Assembly (NCBI GenBank): GCA_004322215.1 | Contig: SCSM01000045.1 | Location: 17,611 to 81,610 of the forward strand | Direction of reading: 5' to 3' | Origin: Bacteroidota bacterium | GTDB taxonomy: Bacteria; Bacteroidota; Ignavibacteria; Kapaibacteriales; UBA2268 | DNA: 64,000 nt | Shown here: positions 10,435-19,670 of the stretch, piece by piece | Layout of the letters: each line of letters starts with the position of its first letter | How positions within the stretch are numbered: the first letter of the stretch is position 1 | The notes under the pieces: generated by a model | What the model was told of the DNA's origin: nothing | What the model saw: only the letters and a program-made list of their open reading frames with translations | Databases searched by the model: none | Program-made: the position numbers and the translations under genes

Positions 10435-12056
10435 GTGAGAATACAGGAACAATGCCATATATTAGTTTTCTGCACGCAGAGAGCAAGCACAAGGGAATAT
10501 TTAAGTGGATACTTTCAACAGACCACAAAAGAATCGGAATCATGTACATGATGGGGATGTTGGGATTTTTGCTTGTTGGAATAACTTTCGGATTTCTGAT
10601 GAAACTCGAAATGCTGACACCTGGTAAAACTCTGATGGATGCACAAACCTACAATGCACTCTTTACACTTCATGGTGTAATAATGATTTTCTTATTTATC
10701 ATACCGGGTTTGTCGGCTGTGTTTGGCAATTTCATGCTTCCGATTCAAATTGGTGCAAGGGATGTTGCATTCCCGAGATTAAATTTATTATCCTGGTGGT
10801 TATATGTAATTGGAGGTATTTTAGCAATCAGTTCACTTTTTCTCCAGGGAGGACCTATCGACACTGGCTGGACGTTTTATGTGCCATACAGTCTGAGAAC
10901 AGGAACAAATGTATCTTTGCCATTGTTTGCGGCTTTTATTCTCGGTTTTTCATCAATACTGACAGGAATCAATTTCGTTACAACAGTTCACCGGCTTAGG
11001 GCACCCGGTATGGATTTTTTCAAAATGCCATTGTTTGTGTGGGCTGTTTATTCAACCGCATGGATACAGGTGATTGCAACCCCGGTTATAGGAATAACAA
11101 TTATTCTCGTTATTGTTGAAAGGATATTTTCACTGGGAATATTTGACCCTGCTTTAGGAGGCGACCCACTACTCTTTCAGCATTTATTTTGGATTTACTC
11201 ACACCCTGCCGTATATATAATGATATTACCGGCAATGGGAGCGGTATCTGAGATTATACCGACATTTGCAAAGAGAACAATTTTCGGTTATAAGGCAATT
11301 GCTTATTCAAGTCTTGCAATTGCATTCATCGGTTATTTTGTATGGGCTCATCACATGTTTACATCAGGTATTAGTGATACTTCAAGGTTTATTTTTTCAT
11401 TGCTGACATTTTTAGTGGCTATACCCAGTGGTGTGAAAGTTTTTAACTGGGTTGCAACTTTGTATAAAGGTTCAATCACACCGGGCGTACCGCTTTTGTT
11501 TGTTATGATGTTTATATTTTTATTCTCGATTGGCGGATTGACAGGATTGGTTCTCGGTTCGTTAGCTACGGATGTTCATCTTACTGATACCTATTTTGTG
11601 GTAGCACATTTTCATTATGTTATGTTCGGCGGCACAGTCATGATTTTCTTTGCCTCACTACACTACTGGCTCCCGAAAATGTTCGGTAGGATGTATAATG
11701 AAAAAGTGGCGAGATGGTCTGTTGGACTGATTTTTGTCGGATTCAACATGCTGTATTTCACGATGTTCATCCTTGGTTACGAAGGGCAGCCGAGAAGATA
11801 TTGGGATTACCTGCCGCAGTTCCAGACATTACATGTAATTTCAACTGTAGGTTCGTGGATACTTATTTCAGGAATTTTACTCATGATTGGAAATCTACAC
11901 AGGGGAATGAAAAGAGGTCCTTTAGCGGGTAATAATCCCTGGGGAGGTAAAACTTTGGAATGGACAATACCCTCGCCACCGCCTGTTCATAATTTTGATG
12001 AAATACCTGTCATTACACATGGTCCATATAATTACGGGGATGAGGAGGTAAAGTGA
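10431..12056 (+). CDS. ctaD: Cytochrome c oxidase subunit I, A2-type
   Basis: The 541-residue catalytic subunit has about 12 helices and a complete set of ligands: His81 and His395 for the low-spin haem, His393 for the high-spin haem, and His258, His307 and His308 for CuB, with Tyr262 for the His-Tyr crosslink. The D-channel entry Asp111 (GARDVAFPRLN) and K-channel Lys336 (IPSGVKVFNW) are present. The helix VI motif is YSHPAVY, not HPEVY. The D-channel glutamate is thus replaced by the Tyr-Ser pair that defines A2-type haem-copper oxidases, as in Rhodothermus. It reduces O2 to water and pumps protons in the inner membrane. Confidence 0.96.
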   Translation: MSENTGTMPYISFLHAESKHKGIFKWILSTDHKRIGIMYMMGMLGFLLVGITFGFLMKLEMLTPGKTLMDAQTYNALFTLHGVIMIFLFIIPGLSAVFGNFMLPIQIGARDVAFPRLNLLSWWLYVIGGILAISSLFLQGGPIDTGWTFYVPYSLRTGTNVSLPLFAAFILGFSSILTGINFVTTVHRLRAPGMDFFKMPLFVWAVYSTAWIQVIATPVIGITIILVIVERIFSLGIFDPALGGDPLLFQHLFWIYSHPAVYIMILPAMGAVSEIIPTFAKRTIFGYKAIAYSSLAIAFIGYFVWAHHMFTSGISDTSRFIFSLLTFLVAIPSGVKVFNWVATLYKGSITPGVPLLFVMMFIFLFSIGGLTGLVLGSLATDVHLTDTYFVVAHFHYVMFGGTVMIFFASLHYWLPKMFGRMYNEKVARWSVGLIFVGFNMLYFTMFILGYEGQPRRYWDYLPQFQTLHVISTVGSWILISGILLMIGNLHRGMKRGPLAGNNPWGGKTLEWTIPSPPPVHNFDEIPVITHGPYNYGDEEVK

Positions 12057-12694
12057 GCGAAACAATTACGCATAATCAAATGGAACACATACACACGGAA
12101 CATGTGCACCGGGATGACTTCGGTGCTAAGATAGGAATGTGGCTTTTCCTATTTACTGAATTGCTTTTATTCGGCGGTTTATTCCTGTTGTATATGGCTT
12201 ACCGGCTTCAGTATTCGCATGAGTTTCATATCGGTGCGAGAGAACTGAACATCGGCATAGGTACATTCAATACGATAATTCTTTTGACGAGCAGTATGAC
12301 AATGGCTTTGTCTATTGCTGCAATGCAGAGAAGCAGAAAGGGATTGTCGCTTTTTCTTCTTGCCTCGACAATTGCACTTGCATTTGGATTTTTAGTAAAT
12401 AAATTCTTTGAATGGTCAGCAAAATTCGGACACGGTTTGTATCCCGGCTCTGAAACATTACTTGGAAAACCGAGAGGTGAATATTTGTTTTACGGCATGT
12501 ATTATGCCATGACCGGGCTTCATGCAATCCACGTTATAATCGGTATGATTATTCTGACTTTTATGTTTGTATTCATTGTCAGAAACAGCATAACTTCAAC
12601 TAATTACATCAAACTTGAAAATTCCGGTTTGTACTGGCATTTGGTTGACCTAATATGGATATTCTTGTTCCCGTTGTTTTATTTAATGCGTTAA
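12053..12694 (+). CDS. ctaE: Cytochrome c oxidase subunit III
   Basis: This 213-residue protein has five or six membrane helices. A His-rich amino end (HNQMEHIHTEHVHRDDFGAK) is followed by the family pattern KIGMWLFLFTELLLFGGLF and a carboxyl-terminal GLYWHLVDLIWIFLFPLFYL. Subunit III stabilises subunit I and helps proton uptake into the D channel. The GTG start overlaps the subunit I stop, with a GAGGAG-like ribosome site upstream. The histidine-rich head could bind metal, but that is speculative. Confidence 0.94.
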   Translation: MSETITHNQMEHIHTEHVHRDDFGAKIGMWLFLFTELLLFGGLFLLYMAYRLQYSHEFHIGARELNIGIGTFNTIILLTSSMTMALSIAAMQRSRKGLSLFLLASTIALAFGFLVNKFFEWSAKFGHGLYPGSETLLGKPRGEYLFYGMYYAMTGLHAIHVIIGMIILTFMFVFIVRNSITSTNYIKLENSGLYWHLVDLIWIFLFPLFYLMR

Positions 12695-12702
12695 GGAGAT
12701 TG

Positions 12703-12996
12703 ATGGAAAACGAACATTCAGAGAAACATCATGCAGTCGGCTATGGAACTTATGTTCTGATATGGCTTGTGCTTGTCGGTTTGACTGTAACTACAGTCAG
12801 CATATCTGGAATAAACCTTGGGAACATTGCCTTGGCTGTAGCATTGCTGATAGCTGCAATGAAATCTGCATTTGTAATCAATATTTTCATGCACATAAAA
12901 TTTGAGGATAAGATATTTAAGGTATTCATTGCAGTGGCATTGATGACTTTGCTTTCTGTATTTGTATTAACAGCTTTCGATGTATTTTTTAGATGA
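12703..12996 (+). CDS. ctaF: Cytochrome c oxidase subunit IV (small membrane subunit)
   Basis: This 97-residue protein has three helices and the family pattern GYGTYVLIWLVLVGLT and FMHIKFED. The ATG at 12703 has AAGGAG at 12693-12698, so it is preferred over an in-frame ATG at 12655 inside the subunit III gene, which would add 16 unlike residues. The small subunit IV of bacterial oxidases is structural. It lies nine bases after subunit III and just before subunit II. Confidence 0.88.
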   Translation: MENEHSEKHHAVGYGTYVLIWLVLVGLTVTTVSISGINLGNIALAVALLIAAMKSAFVINIFMHIKFEDKIFKVFIAVALMTLLSVFVLTAFDVFFR

Positions 12997-13007
12997 GGTT
13001 GTGAACT

Positions 13008-13610
13008 ATGTTTGGTCAAGCTACTAAATATGCAGAATCCGTTGACAGCGTAATGCTGTTAATTGTCGGTATTTCTGTTTTTTTTCTACTTGGAGTTACT
13101 GCTGCAATGATTTATTTTGTAATTAGATATAATAAAAAAAGAAATCCGAAAGCTTCGCAAATCGAAGGCAATACAAAGCTCGAAATTGCATGGATTGTTA
13201 TTCCTACTGCACTTGTACTCGTTATGTTTTACTACGGATATGCGGTTTTCCATGAATCGCGTGTTGTGCCTAAAGGTGCTATGACTGTCAAAGTAATCGC
13301 GAGAATGTGGGCATGGGAATTCGATTATAATAACGGGAAAAAATCCGGTGAACTATATATACCTGTAAACAGAGCAATTAAACTCGAGCTAAATTCGATG
13401 GATGTTAATCATTCCCTTTATATTCCGGCTTTCCGAATAAAGGAAGATGTGATTTACGGCAGAGAGAATTATATGGTGATTCAACCGGATAAAATCGGTA
13501 CATACGTAATCGCCTGTGCTGAATACTGCGGTTTGAATCATTCGCACATGTATTCAAAACTGCATGTTCTATCAAAAAAAGATTTCGAAAAATGGATTTC
13601 CGATAATTAA
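13008..13610 (+). CDS. ctaC: Cytochrome c oxidase subunit II with CuA site, no fused cytochrome
   Basis: The 200-residue protein has two amino-terminal helices (about residues 15-38 and 58-80) and a cupredoxin domain carrying a full CuA site: His135 (MDVNHS), then Cys170, Glu172, Cys174, His178 and Met181 in CAEYCGLNHSHM. It ends soon after, with no CxxCH. The enzyme is therefore aa3-like and depends on a separate cytochrome donor, most likely the product encoded at 8690. Subunit II is usually first in such operons; here it is last. GAGG precedes the start at a suitable distance. Confidence 0.95.
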   Translation: MFGQATKYAESVDSVMLLIVGISVFFLLGVTAAMIYFVIRYNKKRNPKASQIEGNTKLEIAWIVIPTALVLVMFYYGYAVFHESRVVPKGAMTVKVIARMWAWEFDYNNGKKSGELYIPVNRAIKLELNSMDVNHSLYIPAFRIKEDVIYGRENYMVIQPDKIGTYVIACAEYCGLNHSHMYSKLHVLSKKDFEKWISDN

Positions 13611-13664
13611 TGGTTTTAAGTCGAATGGAAACTGAAAATTTATTGAAAATTGTAAAATTTTAAA

Positions 13665-14546
13665 TTGAAAATAAAAATAAAAAATATTATAGATAACCTG
13701 AATCTGATTCTTGTACTCGGCAAGGTGAGAATTACTTCATTTGTTGCCATCTCAACTGCATTAGGATATGTATTGGCATCAGGAACAATAGATTATGGTT
13801 TGATATTGCCGGTACTCGGAGTATTTCTGCTCGCCTGCGGTTCATCTGCATTTAATCAATTCCAGGAATATATACCTGATTCATTAATGAAGAGAACCAT
13901 GCACAGACCTATACCATCATCGAAACTGACACCAATGCAGGGCTTTTTAATTGCTTCAATTTTATCAGTCAACGGGATTATTTCACTTTTATTAAGTGGG
14001 AATATGCTGCTTGTTTACCTCGGTGTTTTTACATTAATGTGGTATAATCTTGTTTATACTCCCTTGAAGAAAAAGACATCGCTTGCAGTGGTGCCGGGGG
14101 CATTAATAGGTGCAATACCTCCTGCAATCGGCTGGGTTGCCGGGGGAGGGGAACTTATAAATCCACAGGTATGGATTCTCAGCTTGTTTTTCTTTATCTG
14201 GCAGATACCTCACTTCTGGCTTCTTCTCCTGATATACGAGGAAGATTATCGCAGAGCGGGTTTCCCCTCATTAACCGATAGATTCAGCCGCCAAACAATG
14301 ACGAGAATAACATATATGTGGATTGCGGCTCTTGCTGCAAGCTGCATGCTGATTCCTCTTTTCGGTTTATCTGATAATATTATTTCAAATATTATATTAT
14401 TCATTGCCGGTTGCTGGCTGATGTGGAGAACCAAAAACCTGCTCATTCAATTTGAGCAAAAAAATATTTTCAGATTCGCTTTTATGAATGTTAATCTTTA
14501 TGTGCTTGCTGTGGCAGTTGTTCTGTCCATAGAGAAATTATTATAA
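13665..14546 (+). CDS. ctaB: Haem O synthase (protohaem IX farnesyltransferase)
   Basis: This UbiA-family prenyltransferase of 293 residues has about nine helices. It farnesylates haem B to haem O, the precursor of the haem A used by the oxidase next door. The first prenyl-diphosphate motif reads NQFQEYIPDSLMKRTMHRP, so Asn64, Glu68 and Asp72 stand where N-x3-D-x3-D is usual; Glu for the middle Asp is a mild variation. The second region (YTPLKKKTS, then PGALIGAIPPAIGW) is normal. The TTG start at 13665 is uncertain because no ribosome site is obvious. A separate haem A synthase gene was not seen in this window. Confidence 0.9.
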   Translation: MKIKIKNIIDNLNLILVLGKVRITSFVAISTALGYVLASGTIDYGLILPVLGVFLLACGSSAFNQFQEYIPDSLMKRTMHRPIPSSKLTPMQGFLIASILSVNGIISLLLSGNMLLVYLGVFTLMWYNLVYTPLKKKTSLAVVPGALIGAIPPAIGWVAGGGELINPQVWILSLFFFIWQIPHFWLLLLIYEEDYRRAGFPSLTDRFSRQTMTRITYMWIAALAASCMLIPLFGLSDNIISNIILFIAGCWLMWRTKNLLIQFEQKNIFRFAFMNVNLYVLAVAVVLSIEKLL

Positions 14547-14570
14547 TGATTTGAAAAATGGGGATTATTT

Positions 14571-15872
14571 ATGGATTTTTTTGATAAAATGATTATTCCG
14601 GGTTCGGGAGCCACTCTCGAGCTTCTGAAATATCTTTTGAGTTTGGCTTTGATTATTTTTTCCGTATATGCCGGTGTTTTACTGACAAGTTCATTATTAT
14701 CTTTTATATTCAAAATTATTGCATCACGAAAAAATAATATCGTTTATTTCAAACTATCAAAGGATTACATTGACCTCATTACTCCAAATAAGACTATGGC
14801 TCTCGGTTTAGGTATCGTTCCTTTTTTCAGCATAATCCTGATATACATACAAATTTTGAACAAGTTTAATAATGACATTATTTTATTATTCTTCATATCA
14901 CTTTGTGCATTTTTTATTGGACAAGTATTCATTCACATTTACAAATTATCATTAAATCAGGTAAACCCGGACAGCGGGAAAATCAGCACAAATTCCCTTA
15001 ATATTATTTCAGCAATTATCGGAATTGCATTCCTGTTATTCTCTTTAAGATTATTTTTCGGTCTTGTGAATTTTACTACGGATTCTAATAACTGGAATTT
15101 TACCGGAAGCATAGCAAAAATTTTATTTTCAGCACAAGCAATTATTAAGTTCATTCAATTCATTACAATATCATGTGCAATAACTTCTGTAGCATTTATA
15201 GTAAAATATTTTTACTGGGATAAGTTAGAAGAGAATGAGCAGCAGGAAAATTCCGATTATGCAAAAAAAATCAATTCATGGCTTGCACTCGGTTTTGCGT
15301 TCATTCAGCCGTTAATTCTGTTGATCGACTTCTATACAATTCCTGATAATCTAATAAACAACAATTCATATTTTTACGGAATGCTTTCATTCGTAGCACT
15401 ACTGATTTTCATGCATCTTGCGTATGCCGGAATCAGGTATAACAAATACCAATTAACATCTTATGCATTTTATTTAATACTTTTATCATTTACATTTGTT
15501 ATTCTCAAGGACCAGTCGGAATTGTCACTGAGTTCGAGAGAGCAAATACTTACTCTTGCAGATGGCTATGACAAGCTCGAACTTGCATTGCTCGAAAAGG
15601 AAGGGAAAATGGCACCCCAAATAAACGGAGGAGAGATTTACAAAGCTAAATGCACTGCATGCCACAAGTTTGACCAAAAGCTTGTAGGACCACCTCATAA
15701 GGAAGTGATGCTCAAATATTTAAACAATAAAGAAGGAATGGTTAAGTTTATTTTGAATCCCGTTAAGGTCAATCCCGAGTATCCCGAAATGCCGAACCAG
15801 GGCTTAAAACCGAAAGAAGCAGAAGCCATTGTCGAGTTCATGTTCAAGGAATATGGCGATAAACTAAAATAG
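14571..15872 (+). CDS. Polytopic membrane protein with C-terminal cytochrome c domain
   Basis: The 433-residue protein has about eight helices across residues 15-320, then a periplasmic cytochrome c domain with KCTACHKF (Cys361-His365) and a likely distal Met in PEMPNQGLKP near residue 405. The cytochrome tail looks like a class I domain, as in c-type donors. The membrane part has no haem-copper or NrfD signature that I can recognise. It directly follows ctaB on the same strand, so it probably works with the ACIII-oxidase chain, either as an electron carrier tethered to the membrane or as a separate redox pump. Function is unknown. Confidence 0.8.
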   Translation: MDFFDKMIIPGSGATLELLKYLLSLALIIFSVYAGVLLTSSLLSFIFKIIASRKNNIVYFKLSKDYIDLITPNKTMALGLGIVPFFSIILIYIQILNKFNNDIILLFFISLCAFFIGQVFIHIYKLSLNQVNPDSGKISTNSLNIISAIIGIAFLLFSLRLFFGLVNFTTDSNNWNFTGSIAKILFSAQAIIKFIQFITISCAITSVAFIVKYFYWDKLEENEQQENSDYAKKINSWLALGFAFIQPLILLIDFYTIPDNLINNNSYFYGMLSFVALLIFMHLAYAGIRYNKYQLTSYAFYLILLSFTFVILKDQSELSLSSREQILTLADGYDKLELALLEKEGKMAPQINGGEIYKAKCTACHKFDQKLVGPPHKEVMLKYLNNKEGMVKFILNPVKVNPEYPEMPNQGLKPKEAEAIVEFMFKEYGDKLK

Positions 15873-16123
15873 ATATGGATTGTTAAAAAATTTAAAATTG
15901 AAAGTAATTCGGTATTTTACATTAGTCTCATTTAAAAAGAAATATCTCAAAAATATAGTTCTACACTAATATATTGTTATTTATTCTCTGATTTTTGGCT
16001 TTATAATTTTACTTAAAAATTATTTTAACATATAATTATTTTTTTATAAATAGTTGAAAAATTAATTATTAATATTTAATTTAAGACATTCATATTGTAT
16101 ATTATTAATAATGAATATAAAAT

Positions 16124-16447
16124 ATGGCAGAAGTTGTAGCGGCAAATAATATAAAAATCGGTATGGTTGTCAGTGAACCTGTAGTCAATTCTTTCGGGCA
16201 AATCTTAATATCATCCGGTGTGGAAATTAGTGAGCAGCATATTAAACTACTGAAGATGTGGAACATTTCATGCATCTCAATCAGAACTACAGACAGCGAA
16301 GAATTGGAAGAACTGACAGAAGAAATGATAAACATGGGCTTGGAACGATTAACAAAAAGATTAATGTGGCAACCCAGAAACGCAAACGAAAAAGATTTAA
16401 TTGACCTTGGTATCATTAGTGCGGTGAACATTATTGCAAGAAAATAA
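16124..16447 (+). CDS. Small HD-GYP-type accessory domain protein
   Basis: This 107-residue protein begins with IKIGMVVSEPVVNSFGQILI and continues ISEQHIKLLKMWNISCISI. That pattern is the short beta-rich domain found at the amino end of many HD-GYP cyclic-di-GMP phosphodiesterases. Here it stands alone, next to an HDOD protein and a histidine kinase, as if a multidomain signalling protein had been split into genes. Its carboxyl half is charged and helical. It has no catalytic residues, so a protein-interaction role is the likeliest reading. The gap upstream (15873-16123) is very AT-rich and probably holds the operon promoter. Confidence 0.7.
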   Translation: MAEVVAANNIKIGMVVSEPVVNSFGQILISSGVEISEQHIKLLKMWNISCISIRTTDSEELEELTEEMINMGLERLTKRLMWQPRNANEKDLIDLGIISAVNIIARK

Positions 16448-16460
16448 TAATAATACCGGA

Positions 16461-17309
16461 ATGGTAAATCTGAATTCGATGGTTGATAAGATTGGAGACT
16501 TCCCGACCTTACCGACAATTTATACATCATTGCTGGAGATACTGTCTAATCCGCGTTCAACAGTTCAGGATGTTGCTAATGTTATATTAAAAGACCAGGC
16601 ATCTACATTAAAAATTTTAAAAATCGTGAACTCTGTGTCTTACGGACTGCAGAGCAGGGTAGATACAATTTCGCAGGCAATTTTTTATATAGGTTTCAGC
16701 GAAATAAAAAACATAGTTCTTACTTTATCGGTCATCGATGTTTTTTCCAATACGAAATCGCTTACTCATTTCAGCTTAGTCGATTTCTGGAAACATTCCA
16801 TAGCAGTCGGAGTCATTTCAAAAAAACTTGCAAAATTAATTGGCATAAAAAGTACTGAGAATTATTTCCTGGCTGGAATTGTGCATGATATCGGCAAATT
16901 GTTTTTCATCAACACATTCAGCGAGGAATACAACAAAATCGTAAAGTATGCACTCGATAATAAAATGATAATATGGGAAGCAGAAAATAAAATCTATGGC
17001 TTCAACCATATGGATATTGGCGAGATGCTTGCAGATAAATGGCAGTTGCCTGCTACCATTAATCATGCAATAAAATATCATCACAGTAAAAGCATTGGAA
17101 CCGGAACTCCGGAATTGACTATATGCGTTCATCTTGCAGATGTGATCGCAAGAATTATGGAACTGGGCAATCCCGGTGATAATCTCGTCTATGCTCCATG
17201 CGAAGATATTTGGAAAGTTCTGAATTTTCCACCCGATACATTTGCTAAGATGTATAATAGTATAATTTCAGAATACAGGCAGTCCGTTGGAATTCTTTTG
17301 TTGAAATAA
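16461..17309 (+). CDS. HDOD domain signalling protein
   Basis: The product (282 residues from this ATG) is almost entirely an HDOD domain, a relative of HD phosphohydrolases found in bacterial signalling. Key features are KIGDFPTLPTIYTSLLEIL, LKIVNSVSYG and GIVHDIGKLFF; the His-Asp pair is retained, as are later histidines in IKYHHSK. An in-frame TTG at 16434 would add nine residues and overlap the previous gene, but the added residues are asparagine-rich and unlike the family. HDOD proteins usually act as non-enzymatic scaffolds in regulation of motility, stress or c-di-GMP. Here it is sandwiched in a three-gene operon with a kinase. Confidence 0.88.
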   Translation: MVNLNSMVDKIGDFPTLPTIYTSLLEILSNPRSTVQDVANVILKDQASTLKILKIVNSVSYGLQSRVDTISQAIFYIGFSEIKNIVLTLSVIDVFSNTKSLTHFSLVDFWKHSIAVGVISKKLAKLIGIKSTENYFLAGIVHDIGKLFFINTFSEEYNKIVKYALDNKMIIWEAENKIYGFNHMDIGEMLADKWQLPATINHAIKYHHSKSIGTGTPELTICVHLADVIARIMELGNPGDNLVYAPCEDIWKVLNFPPDTFAKMYNSIISEYRQSVGILLLK

Positions 17310-17325
17310 TAATGACTTAATTTTT

Positions 17326-18636
17326 ATGTCAGAAATGATTGAAATAAGCAGTGGGTTAAGAAATTTTTTTGAAACAATGGAAAAATTCTGCAATACCCAT
17401 GTTCATGAAACAGCAGTAATAAATTATATTAAATCTTGTTTGAAAGACCTGTTGGAATTCCCATCTGCAAAATTCAATGCATTATATTACCTCAGCCCGG
17501 AAAACTTTGAATTCGAATTAAATTCGGTTTATCCTGAAATTAATCGTGATGAAATAAAACAGATATTCCAGGGAATGATTGATTCGAGTACACTTGGCAA
17601 GTCATTACAAACTGGTGAACTCAGTTTTTATAAAAATGATATACAGGGAACAAGCGAGCATTATATAATTTGTCCATTAATCGGCTCGAAGGGTGTTATC
17701 GGATTGATAATAATGAAAGTTGAAACGGCACCCGATGATATCGAATTTTTCCTTGTTGACCTTTTAAAGATGTTTATCAGCATTATCTCAATAGGATTGG
17801 AAAAATGCACGCTAACTGAAAATCAAACCAAAGAACTGGAAATGATGGACCAAATGGTGGCGTCGAGAACTATTAAACTTGCTCAAAGCAAAGTTCAGCT
17901 TGGAGAGAAAATCGAAACATTGAAATCGGACCTAACAATGACAATGCCTCATGAGGTGAGAACCCCGATTAACCAGATTCTCGGCTTTTCGGATTATCTT
18001 ATTAAAATATTCGCCAAATCCGAAATCAAAGATTCCGAAGATTACATGGAAATTATAAAAGACATTCATTCATCTGCGGAAAGATTGAAACAGTTGTTCG
18101 AGAACTATCTCTTCTATGCAAGATTATCTATAATCGCATCCAATGTGTTTGAAATTCAAAATCTCAAGAAGAATATCACACCTTCTGTTCAGCCAATCAT
18201 TTATGACAGGATTATGATGACAATGATACAGGCAGTAAGACAGGATGATATAAAAATCGAATTATCTGATTCGCCTGTTGCAATGAACGAGGAATATATA
18301 AATAAAATAGTGGAAGAAATAATCGGAAATTGCATCAAGTACTCCGACCCGGGGACAGGTATCGAAGTGTTCTCATTCATCAAAGACAACAATTACATAC
18401 TGACTTTCATTGACCATGGCAGGGGAATGACAGCGGAGCAGATACAGAGCATAGATGCTTATGTTCAGTTCGACCGCAGGTCACATGAGCAGCAGGGTTC
18501 GGGTTTGGGACTTTCAATCGTTCAAAGGATTCTCGACCTGCACGAAGGAGAATTTGCAGTGGAAAGCGACCCCGGAAATTACACTCGGGTTATGATTAAA
18601 CTACCCATACCGACTGATTACGAACCGGAATTCTGA
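17326..18636 (+). CDS. Cytoplasmic sensor histidine kinase with GAF-like input
   Basis: The 436-residue protein lacks membrane helices. Residues about 20-165 resemble a GAF-type sensor domain, then a helical linker leads to a dimerisation domain with HEVRTPINQILGF (phosphoacceptor His209). The ATPase domain carries an N box (EIIGNCIKYSD), G1 (DHGRGMT) and G2 (GSGLGLSIV). It would autophosphorylate and pass phosphate to a response regulator, but none is encoded nearby. It sits 16 bases after the HDOD gene. The ligand of the input domain is unknown. Confidence 0.9.
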   Translation: MSEMIEISSGLRNFFETMEKFCNTHVHETAVINYIKSCLKDLLEFPSAKFNALYYLSPENFEFELNSVYPEINRDEIKQIFQGMIDSSTLGKSLQTGELSFYKNDIQGTSEHYIICPLIGSKGVIGLIIMKVETAPDDIEFFLVDLLKMFISIISIGLEKCTLTENQTKELEMMDQMVASRTIKLAQSKVQLGEKIETLKSDLTMTMPHEVRTPINQILGFSDYLIKIFAKSEIKDSEDYMEIIKDIHSSAERLKQLFENYLFYARLSIIASNVFEIQNLKKNITPSVQPIIYDRIMMTMIQAVRQDDIKIELSDSPVAMNEEYINKIVEEIIGNCIKYSDPGTGIEVFSFIKDNNYILTFIDHGRGMTAEQIQSIDAYVQFDRRSHEQQGSGLGLSIVQRILDLHEGEFAVESDPGNYTRVMIKLPIPTDYEPEF

Positions 18637-18639
18637 GTA

Positions 18640-18835
18640 ATGAATAATGAAAAATGAATAGTTACGGTTAAAATTTTCAATTTTAATATAATTATATCTC
18701 CTTAATTATTCACTCTTCACTATTAGTTATTCACTAATTTTGAGACCTTTTGTCTGTTGATGTGTCATTATAGTTAGTGAATAGTGAAAAACGAATAGTG
18801 AATAGTTATGGTTAACTTTTAAGTATCATTTTTTA
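18640..18835. repeat. Intergenic cluster of TGAATAGTGAA-type direct and inverted repeats
   Basis: The block GAATAGTTACGGTTAA (about 18656-18671) recurs as GAATAGTTATGGTTAA (about 18801-18816), each preceded by variants of AATAGTGAAAA. Between them lies the opposite-strand version (ATTCACTCTTCACTATTAG, about 18706-18724). The arms could form a long hairpin. Such repeats are common between genes in this bacterial group and may be remnants of small mobile repeats or a transcription end. Confidence 0.5.
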
Positions 18836-18875
18836 AATACCTCGACACTTGGAGAGGGATTTAGGGTGTGGTAAA

Positions 18876-19667
18876 ATGAAAACAATATTCAAAATCTTGC
18901 TTGTAATCAGCTTATTTACAAATTTTATTCCAAATGCAAAAGCGGCGGATACGCTTAATCCATGCTGGACAATGTATAAACCTCACGACCCCGACCATAA
19001 CTCATTTAATCCCGATTCAGTTATGTGGGATACCTGTGTAACAGGTGATCATAAGGTTCTTTATGCTTATAAATGGTACTATGTTATTTTACCTGTTGGT
19101 GCACTAAATGTTCCTTGGGCACCCGGAGATTCTTTGATTTACAGAGATTGGAGAGATATTGATTCAAGTTTCACTGAATTAAGAAATGGATTTCAATTGA
19201 TAGAAAATAAATTCGGTCCATTTATTATGAAAAAGCAATACCCCGATGAAATTGATACATCATCAATAGGTAGTAGAAGTTGGTATATAAAGTTTGAAGA
19301 ATATTTTAATATTGATAGTATCGTCTATTATTTGGGTGGATTTATTGACCCTCGATATGTTTCTTATGATATGAGAGCTTATAGATTAGCAGATAATGTA
19401 AATGATACAAATGCAATATTAAAACCACTAATAATTAATTTATATCCAAATCCTTCCGATGGCTATATTATAGTAGATTTTTATGACAATAAATATGGAT
19501 TACATGAAATTGAAATTTATAATGAAATAAATAATAAAGTATATCAATATTCATTTATTAATTCCAATGATAATATAATGATAAATTTAAATCTATCATT
19601 TTTACCAAATGGATTATACTTCCTAAAAAATGGTTCAATAATTAAGAAATTTATAATTTTAAAATAG
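18876..19667 (+). CDS. Secreted protein with T9SS type-A sorting domain
   Basis: From the ATG at 18876 the protein has 263 residues, with a signal peptide (MKTIFKILLVISLFTNF). The earlier in-frame ATG at 18849 would put nine charged residues before the signal and is less likely. The middle (about residues 25-180) shows no known family. The last 75 residues form a T9SS sorting domain: LYPNPSDGYIIVDF, then IYNEINNKVYQY and a final GLYFLKNGSIIKKFII. It should therefore cross the outer membrane through the type 9 system and be attached to the surface or released. The gene is rather AT-rich, as many cargo genes here are. Confidence 0.82.
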   Translation: MKTIFKILLVISLFTNFIPNAKAADTLNPCWTMYKPHDPDHNSFNPDSVMWDTCVTGDHKVLYAYKWYYVILPVGALNVPWAPGDSLIYRDWRDIDSSFTELRNGFQLIENKFGPFIMKKQYPDEIDTSSIGSRSWYIKFEEYFNIDSIVYYLGGFIDPRYVSYDMRAYRLADNVNDTNAILKPLIINLYPNPSDGYIIVDFYDNKYGLHEIEIYNEINNKVYQYSFINSNDNIMINLNLSFLPNGLYFLKNGSIIKKFIILK

Positions 19668-19670
19668 ATT

